Origin: Mediterraneibacter faecis JCM 15917
GTDB lineage: Bacteria; Bacillota; Clostridia; Lachnospirales; Lachnospiraceae
Direction of reading: 5' to 3'
Assembly: GCA_001312505.1 (NCBI GenBank)
Contig: BBDW01000014.1
Location: 1 to 64,000 of the forward strand
DNA length: 64,000 nucleotides
Positions 1 to 8,395 of this stretch are shown here, one piece after another. A program made the position numbers and the translations under genes. How positions within the stretch are numbered: position 1 is the stretch's first letter; each line of letters opens with the position of its first letter. The notes beneath the pieces were generated by a model. That model made no database searches. It saw only the letters and a program-made list of their open reading frames with translations, and was not told the origin of the DNA.

Positions 1-49
1 TTGTTTTGAATAACAATTCTGGGTTCTTTTTTTAGAAAGCGATTTAGTT

Positions 50-481
50 TCACATTATTATTTGATATTTTTTTCTATATTCAGACGGGGGGGAAAGCCC
101 GCTTTGTTTCTTGAAAATACGGCTAAAATATAGTGGGTTTTCATATCCGATCGCTCGAGAAATTTCCGATATATTAAAAGAAGTATTTCGTGGCTTTTCA
201 CTGGAAAGCCGGTGCGTCAGAATTAAGAGTTCCATTAAATAATAAACACAAAGTTCTTCGTACTCACTTTTGCAAAAACGTAATTCATTTATAATAGATG
301 TAAAAATTCGTTTATATTCAAGAGAAGTACCGGTATAAATTATATGCATATCATCAGAAATACCATGCTGTCTCAAAATATTCGTTATATTATTCCCAGT
401 AAAATGAACCCAGTAAACTTCAGTTTGGTCTACACCATAATAGTAGTAGCGTTGCTCTTCTTTGGGGCGGTAGATCACCAT
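50..481 (-). CDS. AraC-family transcriptional regulator, 5' end altered
   Basis: This is the C-terminal part of an AraC/XylS-type activator. The last 45 residues form the second helix-turn-helix, with the typical [15 protein letters not shown] segment followed by a [15 protein letters not shown] ending. The ATG at 481 falls inside the N-terminal cupin domain. Cupin-like codons continue upstream in the same frame ([15 protein letters not shown] and before) to about position 610 with no obvious start. There the sequence meets the beta-galactosidase remnant on the other strand. I infer that recombination at about 610-635 removed the true start. A C run of seven near 88 adds one proline relative to the family consensus. 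The protein may be non-functional. Its former target was probably the adjacent sugar gene. Confidence 0.7.
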   Translation of the reverse strand: MVIYRPKEEQRYYYYGVDQTEVYWVHFTGNNITNILRQHGISDDMHIIYTGTSLEYKRIFTSIINELRFCKSEYEELCVYYLMELLILTHRLSSEKPRNTSFNISEISRAIGYENPLYFSRIFKKQSGLSPPSEYRKKYQIIM

Positions 482-624
482 ATTTCCGGCATTTACAATT
501 TCTTTCTTACCATGAAAATAAAATTCTCCTTTTCCTGAGGCAATATAAATAAGTTGGAAATCTAATCTTCCCCGAGGACGGTGTGTTGGTAACTTTTCGA
601 CGGTTTTCAGACGATATGTGCCGC

Positions 625-1217
625 AAAATCTGTTAGCAGAAAAATCCGTGCAGTTAAAGAAAGAAAATGACCACTTAGAGGGTACAATCTGTATTGATTT
701 AGAAACTGTTAGACTGTGGGATAATCATGATCCTTATTTATATCATGCGTATGTAGAACTTAAAGCAGAAGATGGAAGTTTAGTAGAAGTAATTCCTTAC
801 GATATTGGTTTCGGAAGAATTGAGATTATTGATAAGATTATTTATTTAAATGGAAAACGCCTGGTTATTACAGGAGTAAACCGTCATGAGTGGAATCCAA
901 AAACAGGAAGATGCATTGGATTAGAAGATATGCGAGCAGATATCGCATGTATGCTCAGAAATAATATTAATTCGGTACGCACCTGTCACTATCCGGATCA
1001 GATACCGTGGTATTATATGTGCGACAATGCAGGAATTCAGACCGGGAATTTGCTTTTTCATGCCTTCCTTATACAGCATCTGAAATTGAAAATGCTTTGC
1101 ATCATGAGGAATTACCACCAGCAAGAAGAACAGTTTTATGCGTATACGGAGCAGTCAGAGGAGTCGGAGGTATCGACAGCTGGGGGGAGTATTTGGAAGA
1201 TAGTTGGTGATGTTTGA
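625..1217 (+). pseudogene. Beta-galactosidase (GH2) remnant with internal deletion
   Basis: The first 130 codons match the middle of LacZ-type GH2 enzymes: AEKSV, then [11 protein letters not shown] at the end of the Ig-like domain, then GVNRHEWNP and the start of the TIM barrel ([18 protein letters not shown]). At about 1038 the sequence jumps, in another frame, to the extreme C-terminal domain 5 ([25 protein letters not shown], read in part, then GVGGIDSWG). The catalytic barrel with both acid/base glutamates is therefore missing, and roughly 500 codons are deleted. The left end abuts the truncated AraC gene. This is a decayed lactose/galactoside locus and cannot encode an active enzyme. 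Confidence 0.8.
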
Positions 1218-1441
1218 TGACTAGATTGGCAATAATTCTATGTAGGTCAATGAAGATAGGGGAACTGTTACCTGAGAAAAGTCAACAAATTTGTAACCCG
1301 CTACACCATCCATTGCCTTTGTCACATAAGCATGTTAAAATACAATAAAATACTACAATATTATTTGTAGGGTGCGTGGGGACACACTTTACAAGAATTT
1401 ACCATCACGAAGAACGAACTGTTTTAAGTGAGGTGGTATTT

Positions 1442-2911
1442 ATGAAAAACTTGAAGGAATTAATAATTCTTCATTCAAACGACATGCACGGAGATTTTCT
1501 GGCAGAACAGATTGATGAAAAGCTGGTAGGTGGTGTATCTCTTCTCTCAGGATATGTGAACATGGTGCGTAATCAGGAAAAGAATGTGCTTTATGCTATT
1601 GCCGGTGATATGTTCCGTGGTTCTGTTATCGATTCCGAGTACAAGGGCGTATCAACCATCGGTATTATGAATCTACTTGGGCCTGATGTGGCAACGATTG
1701 GTAACCACGAGGTTGATTATGGTCTGGCGCATTTGCTGTTTCTGGAGAAATGTGCAAACTTCCCGATTATCAATGCCAACTTCCATATCCGCTCTAATCA
1801 TAAGCGACTGTTTCAGCCTCACTATATTGCTGAAATAGATGGCATGAAGATACTTTTTATTGGAATAATAACAGAGGATGTACTTGCACAGACAAAAGCA
1901 GAAGAACTGATTGGTTCCTTTGTGGATATCAGCGAAGCAGCACAGGAAGTAGGCAATATATGCAATGCTTACAATGCCATTGATATTGATTTCACAGTAC
2001 TTCTGACACACATCGGATTCGAGGAAGATAAAAAGCTTGCAGCTTTACTGGATCCAGCCTGGGGGGGTGTGGATGTAATCATCGGTGGGCATTCACACAC
2101 GTTTCTGGAAGAACCTGCACTTGTTAATAATATCTATATCGTGCAAGCCGGTACAGGCACAGATCAGATCGGACGCTTTGATATTATGGTAGATACTGAT
2201 CTTAATGCAATCGATACATTTACCTGGCAGTTGATTCCGATCAACAACGATACTGCGCTAAAAGACGAAGCTATGGAACAATTTATAACACAGTATAAGC
2301 GGGAAACTGACAAGAAGTATGATCGTATTGTAACAAGATTCACCAAATGTCTGACGCATCCACTCCGCAATCAGGAAACAGCTCTTGGTAACCTGATCGC
2401 AGATATTCTGAAAGACAGCCTTGGAATTGATCTGATGCTTCTCGGTTCCGGTGAAGTCAGAAGTTATGAATTGGGACCTGTCGTACATTATCACAGCCTG
2501 GTAGAATGCCTGCCATATGATGAAGCTGTCTATATGCTGAAAGTAACCGGAGCACAGTTAGAACATATGCTACGTTTTATCCTGCGCGAAGAAGCCTTTC
2601 TTGGAGAACATACGGAGTTCTATCAGTTCTCCCACGGTATGCAGATTATATGGTCGCGTAAAGAACAGGTTTTCCGGAAACTTAGTCTCAATGACCAGCC
2701 TATTGAAGAGCATCAGTTATATTCTATTGCTCTTTCAAAATATCACTTTATGAATATCTCTGATTTTATGGATATTTCACTGGAAGAAACGAAAAAAAAT
2801 GCACTTCCTCGTGTACTGGCCACATCAAGTCGAGATATTGTAGAAGAATATATGATGGTTACACCGCATCTTTGCCGTGAAGTTGAAGGACGCCTGATTG
2901 TTGTAGATTGA
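1442..2911 (+). CDS. 5'-nucleotidase/2',3'-cyclic phosphodiesterase-type metallophosphoesterase
   Basis: This encodes about 490 residues of the UshA/CpdB two-domain family. The N-terminal calcineurin-like domain carries every metal-ligand block: HSNDMHG near residue 12, GDMFRGS, GNHEVDYG, THIGFEE and GGHSHTFLE. The C-terminal 5'-nucleotidase substrate domain follows (LGNLIADIL, then the FSHGMQI region). There is no signal peptide, so unlike classical UshA it is probably cytoplasmic, as in the YunD-type group. I chose the ATG at 1442 because it follows a GAGGTGG ribosome site and begins directly before the first motif; an upstream in-frame start at 1376 adds only unconserved residues. A run of seven G at about 2061 adds one glycine (AWGGVDV). 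It stands alone, with a strong terminator downstream. Confidence 0.85.
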   Translation: MKNLKELIILHSNDMHGDFLAEQIDEKLVGGVSLLSGYVNMVRNQEKNVLYAIAGDMFRGSVIDSEYKGVSTIGIMNLLGPDVATIGNHEVDYGLAHLLFLEKCANFPIINANFHIRSNHKRLFQPHYIAEIDGMKILFIGIITEDVLAQTKAEELIGSFVDISEAAQEVGNICNAYNAIDIDFTVLLTHIGFEEDKKLAALLDPAWGGVDVIIGGHSHTFLEEPALVNNIYIVQAGTGTDQIGRFDIMVDTDLNAIDTFTWQLIPINNDTALKDEAMEQFITQYKRETDKKYDRIVTRFTKCLTHPLRNQETALGNLIADILKDSLGIDLMLLGSGEVRSYELGPVVHYHSLVECLPYDEAVYMLKVTGAQLEHMLRFILREEAFLGEHTEFYQFSHGMQIIWSRKEQVFRKLSLNDQPIEEHQLYSIALSKYHFMNISDFMDISLEETKKNALPRVLATSSRDIVEEYMMVTPHLCREVEGRLIVVD

Positions 2912-2994
2912 TCCATTATTTGAATTAAGTTTTTCGCATGAATCAAGAATTGCCAATTTGTAACAATAAAACCCAAAACATTGGCACTTGATTA

Positions 2995-3075
2995 AAAAAT
3001 AGAATCTCCCTCATACCTAATGGAATCTAATTGGTTCCGGCAGATATGAGGGGGGGAGATTCTATTTTTATGATT
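2995..3075 (+). terminator. Intrinsic terminator after the nucleotidase gene
   Basis: A long hairpin pairs AGAATCTCCCTCATACC with GATATGAGGG...AGATTCT and is followed by TATTTTTATG. The 3' arm contains seven G where about three or four would pair, so the run appears expanded here too. The A-rich 5' flank suggests that it may work on both strands. Confidence 0.8.
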
Positions 3076-3104
3076 TTGCAATTCCAAGAGAACTGTTTTG
3101 GTTG

Positions 3105-3245
3105 CATTTGTTGACTTGCTTTTTGTTTTTACAGTTAGTTCCTAGCGTATCGTTACCCGAGAAGCGCAAAACTGCAAAGCAAGTCAAAGAAGAGAGGCAT
3201 ACCGTTACCCAAGAATTGAAAAATTGAGAAGCAAAGTCAACGAAT
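3105..3245. repeat. Imperfect repeat cluster around GTTACCC(G/A)AGAA
   Basis: Two direct copies of a block beginning CGTTACCC(G/A)AGAA lie near 3152 and 3202, and each is followed by an AGCAA...GTCAA segment. A related block, CTGTTACCTGAGAAAAGTCA, lies near 1266 on the other side of the nucleotidase gene. TTGACTTGCTTT near 3111 is the exact inverse of AAAGCAAGTCAA near 3175. No protein-coding remnant is recognised. It may be debris of a mobile element or of a duplicated regulatory region. Confidence 0.4.
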
Positions 3246-3384
3246 GGATCATTGCCTGTTAGAACCGGAGCAAATGGAATCGGGAATCCGCCTGGGAGTC
3301 ACTAGTGCATTTTATGAATCATCATATGTTATCGCAAGAGCCTATCAAAACGGGGGGGTTTTTTATCTGCGGATTAATCCGTAA
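3244..3384 (+). CDS. Unrecognised 46-codon small ORF
   Basis: The ORF starts at an ATG and reads MDHCLLEPEQMESGIRLGV, then ends in a stretch rich in aromatic and aliphatic residues (FYESSYVIARAYQNG, then VFYLRINP). It ends just before the promoter region of the next gene. It includes a seven-G run, which would be NGGV as written or NGV if the run is expanded. No good ribosome binding site is visible and I recognise no family. It could be the tail of a decayed gene or a chance ORF. Confidence 0.2.
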   Translation: MDHCLLEPEQMESGIRLGVTSAFYESSYVIARAYQNGGVFYLRINP

Positions 3385-3467
3385 AATCAATATTCCTTGA
3401 CATTTTAATAAAATAGTTTATACTTAAAATAGTTTGAAATTCAAAATAAAATACAGGAGAATTGAAA

Positions 3468-4532
3468 ATGAGTATAAACAAACAATTAAAAATAGGTGAT
3501 CTGACTGCGAAGCTCCCGATTATCCAGGGCGGCATGGGAGTAGGTGTCAGCAGAAGTTCCCTTGCAGGTGCAGTGGCGAAAGAAGGCGGAGTTGGAATTA
3601 TTTCGACAGCGCAGATTGGTTATGATGAAGAAGGGTTTGAGAAGGATCAGGCTGCATGTAACAACAGAGCAATCCACAAGCACATCAAGCGAGCAAAGGA
3701 ACTCGCGCAGGGAAATGGTCTTGTCGGTGTAAATATTATGGTTGCACTGAAGCATTATGCGGAGCATGTGAAAGAGGCCGTGGCAGCAGGTGCAGATGTG
3801 ATCATCAGTGGCGCAGGGCTTCCGATGAACCTGCCGGAGCTGGTCAGTGAGACTTGCAGAACGAAGATCGCGCCAATCGTTTCTTCTAAAAGAGCTGCGC
3901 AGCTGATCTTGAAAATGTGGGCGCATAAGTATGACAGAACAGCAGATTTTCTTGTTGTAGAAGGTCCGAAAGCCGGAGGACATCTTGGTTTTTCAAGAGA
4001 GCAGTTAGATGAGATTGATACGATGGATTATGATGAGGAGATCCGTCAGATCATTGCCTGTAAGGAAGAGTATGAAAAGCGATACGAGAAGAAGATTCCT
4101 GTGATCGTTGCTGGGGGGAATCTTCGACAGAGCAGATATTGATCACGCATTGGAACTTGGAGCAGACGGAGTCAGATTGCGAGCAGGTTCGTGGCAACAG
4201 AAGAATGTGATGCGTCAGAGGCGTATAAGCAGGCCTATATCAATGCAAAAGAAGAGGATGTCCAGATTATCCAAAGTCCGGTTGGAATGCCGGGGCGTGC
4301 TCTTCGCAATGCATTGATCGAGCGTGTCGAGAAAGAAAAAGAGCCTATTAAGAAATGTTATAATTGCTTAGCAAAATGTAATCCGGGAAAAGTTCCGTAC
4401 TGTATCACGAAGGCGTTGATTGATGCGGTCAAAGGTGACGTGGAAAATGGACTTGTGTTCTGCGGAAGTAATGTCGGACGGATCAATCAGATGATGAGTG
4501 TACATGAGCTGATGCAGGAACTTGTGTCTTAG
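3468..4532 (+). CDS. Nitronate monooxygenase / 2-nitropropane dioxygenase-family flavoenzyme (two compensating indels)
   Basis: This is an FMN-dependent TIM-barrel enzyme of the NPD family, about 354 residues once corrected. The N-terminus has the PIIQGGMGVGVS signature, the middle has ADVIISGAGLP and the phosphate-binding EGPKAGGHLGF, and the C-terminus carries a Cys-rich segment (CYNCLAKCNP, then PYC) typical of the clostridial subgroup close to enoyl-ACP reductase FabK. The ATG at 3468 has a CAGGAG site. As written, the frame breaks at 4111 (six G where VAGGIFDRADI needs five) and returns at about 4172 (one C missing in GVQIASRF). A +1 followed by a -1 within 60 bases restores the original frame, so sequence error is likelier than decay. 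A terminator follows. Confidence 0.8.
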
Positions 4533-4572
4533 ATAAATGGGAAGAATCCAAAGTCATATTGAGGAAAATTAA

Positions 4573-4628
4573 AAAAGAGAGAATAGTGTGAAACAAATTT
4601 AAAATATCACATTATTCTCTCTTTTTAT
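4573..4628 (+). terminator. Intrinsic terminator
   Basis: The arms AGAGAGAATAGTGTGA and TCACATTATTCTCTCT close on an A/T-rich loop and are followed by TTTTTATG. Confidence 0.85.
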
Positions 4629-4707
4629 GATATACTTAGATGATATCAGATATGAAATAATGAGATGATTTATTAAAAATAGAAGTAACTTACAAGGAGT
4701 AGCAAGG

Positions 4708-5139
4708 ATGAAGATGCAGAATAACGATACAAAAGATGAAGGACTGAAAGGAAACGAGAAGATTGAGGAAGCAATTTTTGCACTCCAGCAGGAACCATCT
4801 CAGGAACTTTTAGCACATGCGTTGACAATGATCCGTAGACGAATGAAAGAAGAAGGACAATTGATTCTTGCGGTAGAGCCTTCTGTTGCAGAACAACTGA
4901 AGATACAGGCAGTGAAGACAGCTGATGGAAAGAAGTGGTGGAGTGCATTTACAAGTTTTGAGGAAGAATTAAAAGGTTCTAATAGTGTGATGTCTACATT
5001 TTTGACAGCAATCGAACCATTATTCCAGTCTGCTGTACAGGAGAATGAGATTGAAGGTATCATTCTGAATCCATGGAACCGGACAATCATGCTTGACAAG
5101 ACACTGCTTCGACTGATTCTTGGAGAAAGTGGAAAGTGA
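4708..5139 (+). CDS. SseB-family protein
   Basis: A 143-residue cytoplasmic protein resembling the SseB N-terminal domain (PF07179 type): a helical N-terminus, then the alternating strand-helix core with KKWWSAFTSFEEE and a final GIILNPWNRTIMLDKTLL segment, which is the most recognisable part of the family. SseB proteins are widespread in Firmicutes and have no settled biochemical role. The gene starts a likely operon: its TGA overlaps the GTG start of the YdcF-family gene, and relQ follows 30 bases later. A second, longer SseB homologue is at 29083-29826. Confidence 0.65.
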   Translation: MKMQNNDTKDEGLKGNEKIEEAIFALQQEPSQELLAHALTMIRRRMKEEGQLILAVEPSVAEQLKIQAVKTADGKKWWSAFTSFEEELKGSNSVMSTFLTAIEPLFQSAVQENEIEGIILNPWNRTIMLDKTLLRLILGESGK

Positions 5140-5897
5140 GAACAAAGCGAAAAATGACAGTAACTATAATATGTATTTTATTTGCAGTGTTATTTGCCTG
5201 GTATGGATTCTGGATGAGCGGAAATGGATCTGGGACGGGATTCTTCCTGATCTGGTTTGTATTGGCTGCATTGCTTGGAGGATGCGCAGCAATTACATTT
5301 CTGGATGGATGGGCAAGACTTCCGATGTGGATGATGTGGATATTAAGGGGAATACTGCTTGTATTTGTAGTTTCCTTTGTGATTATCGAAGGATGCATTA
5401 TCAGTCAGATGCATGCGAAGGCAGATGAAAATCTGGACTACATCATAGTGCTTGGTGCACAGGTGAGAGCAGATGGACCGAGCAAAGTGCTGAAGCATCG
5501 TTTGAACACAGCAATCGATTATCTGGAGAAAAATCCGGAGACAATCTGTATTGTGTCAGGTGGACAGGGGGGGTATAACGAGCCATGTACGGAAGCGCAG
5601 GCGATGGCTGATTATGTGGAAGCGGCCGGAATTGAGAAAGACCGTTTGATTCTGGAAGACAAATCGAAGACAACAGAGCAGAATATAAAATATAGTAAAA
5701 AATATATGAAAAACGGAGCAAGTGTGGGAATTATCACAAATGATTTCCATATGTTTCGGGCAATGCAGATTACAAAAGGTGAGGGATTAAAGTCAGCGAA
5801 AGCAATTGCTGCAGGCTCGAATCCATTGTATCTGCCAAACAATATGCTTAGAGAATATCTGGCAGAATGGAAGTATCTGATCAGGTCAATCTTATAA
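5136..5897 (+). CDS. YdcF/SanA/ElyC-family membrane protein (DUF218)
   Basis: The N-terminus has three hydrophobic segments (about residues 8-28, 35-55 and 65-88), followed by a DUF218 domain facing the cell surface. The domain opens with DYIIVLGAQVRADGPSKVL, continues through CIVSGGQG and EAQAMADYVEAAGI, and closes with IITNDFHMFRAM. Relatives influence envelope integrity and peptidoglycan precursor recycling, and the activity is unproven. The GTG at 5136 overlaps the previous stop; the ATG at 5154 is an alternative. A seven-G run at 5567 adds a glycine to QGYNEP. It is co-transcribed with SseB and relQ. Confidence 0.75.
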   Translation: MRTKRKMTVTIICILFAVLFAWYGFWMSGNGSGTGFFLIWFVLAALLGGCAAITFLDGWARLPMWMMWILRGILLVFVVSFVIIEGCIISQMHAKADENLDYIIVLGAQVRADGPSKVLKHRLNTAIDYLEKNPETICIVSGGQGGYNEPCTEAQAMADYVEAAGIEKDRLILEDKSKTTEQNIKYSKKYMKNGASVGIITNDFHMFRAMQITKGEGLKSAKAIAAGSNPLYLPNNMLREYLAEWKYLIRSIL

Positions 5898-5927
5898 AAA
5901 GCAAGAAAAGAGAGATGAAAGAAACAA

Positions 5928-6716
5928 ATGGGTAGACGAGAATTAGAAGAACGAATCGAGAAAAGAAGAGAGGACTTTGTAAGAAACAGTCTTCTTTCAG
6001 ATGAATTTATTGACTTTGTACAGGAGAATTTAAAGCCGGTCAATACGATGATGGCTTATTATCAGTGTGCGATCATGGAAGTTGAGACGAAATTTAAGGT
6101 GCTGAGCGAACAGTATTCGCTGGAGTATGACCGCAACCCGATTGAGAGTATTAAGACGCGTGTAAAATCTATGGAGAGTCTGCTGAAGAAGATTCGTCGT
6201 AAAAATATTCCATTGACGATTGATGCAATCGAAGAAAATATTCAGGATATTGCCGGTGTGCGTGTGATCTGCGCTTTTCAGGATGACATTTATAAACTTG
6301 CGAAATGCTTCCTTGATCAGGACGATGTAATTTTAATTCAAAAAAAAGACTACATTGCAAATCCAAAGCCAAGTGGTTACAGAAGTCTTCATCTGATCGT
6401 GAAGACTCCGATTTTCTTAAAAGAAGGAAAAAAGATGATCACAGTTGAAGTGCAGCTTCGTACGATCGCGATGGATTTCTGGGCGAGCCTGGAGCATAAG
6501 CTTCGCTATAAAAAGAGTATTCCGGAAGATCAGAGTAAGTATCTGGCAGAAGAGATGATGGACTGTGCACAGATCAGCTCAGCTCTTGATGAGAGAATGC
6601 AGAAGGTGCGTGATGTGATCATGCAGGCGGAGGAAAAAGAGGAAGAAAAAAGTAGCGGCGTGGAACCGTTAATGCTTCGAGGATTGACAGAGCGGATAAG
6701 ACAGAAGAATCTCTGA
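5928..6716 (+). CDS. relQ: Small alarmone synthetase (RelQ/YjbM type)
   Basis: A 262-residue (p)ppGpp synthetase with no HD hydrolase, TGS or ACT domain. The synthetase core has KTRVKSMESLLKKIRRK, then DIAGVRVICAF, the substrate-binding KPSGYRSLHL G-loop and EVQLRTIAMDFWASLEHKLRYKK. A charged C-terminal helix (QAEEKEEEK) fits the tetramerisation tail of RelQ. It transfers pyrophosphate from ATP to GDP or GTP without needing the ribosome. The ATG at 5928 lies 30 bases after the YdcF gene, consistent with one operon. The genome also encodes the long bifunctional Rel at 62202. Confidence 0.88.
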   Translation: MGRRELEERIEKRREDFVRNSLLSDEFIDFVQENLKPVNTMMAYYQCAIMEVETKFKVLSEQYSLEYDRNPIESIKTRVKSMESLLKKIRRKNIPLTIDAIEENIQDIAGVRVICAFQDDIYKLAKCFLDQDDVILIQKKDYIANPKPSGYRSLHLIVKTPIFLKEGKKMITVEVQLRTIAMDFWASLEHKLRYKKSIPEDQSKYLAEEMMDCAQISSALDERMQKVRDVIMQAEEKEEEKSSGVEPLMLRGLTERIRQKNL

Positions 6717-6809
6717 TGTAGACAGGCGGAAGATGTTTGAGACGAACAGAAAGCTGTCGAGATATGCAGAGATTTGTAGGGATAAACAGAGAGCCGGAGG
6801 GAAAAGATT

Positions 6810-7479
6810 ATGATCAATCGAGAAGATATGCTGGCGCTGACCAGACGAATGACAGTGAAACGGACATCGATCACTCGGATCGCCGGGGGGGGATATATGG
6901 ATATAGACGGATTTATAGATGGAACATTTAACACCAGTTTCCTGAAATTAAGCCCGGCAGAACAGGAGAAGAATCTGGCACTTGCGAAGAAAGTGCCGTT
7001 TGCAAAAACAAATAAAAATCTGAAGGAATATAAGTTTTCTGATGATCAAAGAAATCCGGACAGTATGTGGAAGCTTCTGATGGGGATGCGTGCCTGTGGC
7101 TTGAAAAATGATGCTCTGATGGAGACATTTTATGAGATTATCGGGGGAACATTACCAGGCAGATGAAGATTATGCAATCTATGTTTTTCATGACAGATAT
7201 GACATTCCGGCGAAGGGGCTGGATCATATACGTCAGGGAGAATCAGAACGAATGTATGAATACATTTTATGCGTGATCTGTCCATTAAGCGGAGAATATG
7301 AACCGGGCGAACCGGAATGCGGTTTCCTGTTTCCTGCATTCGTAGATGGAGGCGCTGCAATGAATTACGTGGATATTTACCAGGAAGACGAAGAATACCC
7401 GCATGAAGAACTGCTTGAACTGCTTGGAGTGGAAAGGAAAAAGTTATGGCAGAAACATACAAGTCAGGAGAAAAAGTAA
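6810..7479 (+). CDS. DUF4317-family protein (frameshifted as written)
   Basis: A clostridial protein of unknown function, about 222 residues after correction. The N-terminus MINREDMLALTRRMTVKR and the later HDRYDIPAKG, LCVICPLSGEYEPG and ECGFLFPAFVDGG blocks match the DUF4317 pattern. As written the frame breaks at 7143, where five G replace the four required for a continuous EHYQADEDYAIYVFHD reading. An eight-G run at 6885 also adds a glycine at IAGGY. The 3' end overlaps the start of the TetR gene by 34 bases, so the two are probably translationally linked. Confidence 0.7.
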
Positions 7480-8015
7480 AATACCGGTTGGCAGAGGCAA
7501 TGAAAGAATGCATGAAAAAAGCTCCGGTCGAAAAGATCACTGTGAAAGAGATCACAGAAGAATGCGGAGTGACACGTCAGACCTTTTACCGGAATTTTCA
7601 GGATAAATACGATTTGATCAACTGGTATTTTGACAAGATACTGATTGAATCCTTTGAACATATGGGAGAGGGACAAACAGTCTATGAAAGTCTTGTAAAT
7701 AAATTTCAATACATTCAGAAAGAAACACTTTTCTTTCGTGCGGCATTTAAAAATGACGACCAGAACTGTTTGCGTGATCACGACTTTGAACTGATCACAC
7801 AATTTTATACCGATCGTATCGAAGGAAACACCGGGAAAAAGATGTCCGACAAGATTCGCTTTCAGTTAGAAATGTACTGCCAAGGCTCCATTTACATGAC
7901 GGTCCAATGGGTTCTCGCAATCACAAAGCCACCCCCCGAAACCCTGGCTAGATTCCTCTCCGAATCCATGCCCGCAGAACTAAGAGACGTCTTTAAAGAA
8001 CGTGGATTGTTGTAG
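7446..8015 (+). CDS. TetR/AcrR-family transcriptional regulator (DhaS-like)
   Basis: A 189-residue regulator. The N-terminal helix-turn-helix is clear: EKITVKEITEECGVTRQTFYRNFQDKYDLINWYF. The rest is an all-helical C-terminal domain of the type found in dihydroxyacetone-kinase regulator DhaS and its relatives. The ATG at 7446 lies inside the end of the DUF4317 gene; a later Met at 7500 would cut into the first helix. The target is unknown. A large palindrome lies immediately downstream, between this gene and the convergent dehydrogenase gene. Confidence 0.75.
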   Translation: MAETYKSGEKVKYRLAEAMKECMKKAPVEKITVKEITEECGVTRQTFYRNFQDKYDLINWYFDKILIESFEHMGEGQTVYESLVNKFQYIQKETLFFRAAFKNDDQNCLRDHDFELITQFYTDRIEGNTGKKMSDKIRFQLEMYCQGSIYMTVQWVLAITKPPPETLARFLSESMPAELRDVFKERGLL

Positions 8016-8075
8016 ATAGATTTATTTCTACACACAAAAAAATGTGCGAATCATTTCACCCCCTTCGTATATTCC

Positions 8076-8395
8076 GTAAATCTATTTCTATACACAGAAA
8101 ATTCGGAAATGTGGGATAAAGTGAATCTCCGAAGAAGGATGACGCATCGAAGATGGTGAATGTGGAGTGTGCTTGATAATACTTGAAAAACTTAAGGTTA
8201 CGTTAAAGAAAGGTTTGGAAACTGTCTGAGCGGCAGTGAGTTTTCCAAACCTTTCTTTGTATTTAGTAATCTTAAGTTTTTCCTAGAATTATCAGTACAC
8301 GTAACCCTGAGCCAGATTCGATGCGTCATCCTTTGAAGGAATCACAGCTTATCACATTTCAGAATTTTCGTCCGTGTATCAGAAATCAATTTACA
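8076..8395. repeat. 320-bp imperfect palindrome (fold-back element)
   Basis: The left arm (about 8076-8222) is complementary along nearly its whole length to the right arm (about 8240-8395). Matching blocks from the outside inward are TTTCTATACAC, AAAATTCGGAAATGTG, AAGGATGACGCATCGAA, AAAAACTTAAGGTTAC and AAAGAAAGGTTTGGAAA. The tip loop carries CTGTCTGAGCGGCAG. The block TTTATTTCTACACAC near 8020 is a further direct copy of the outermost segment. There is no coding potential. It sits between convergent genes and could act as a double terminator, but it is far longer than a terminator needs to be. Confidence 0.7.

Noticed and set aside
618-1217. A functional 199-residue protein from the LacZ fragment
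   Set aside because: It joins a non-catalytic middle piece to an out-of-frame C-terminus. The catalytic domain is missing.
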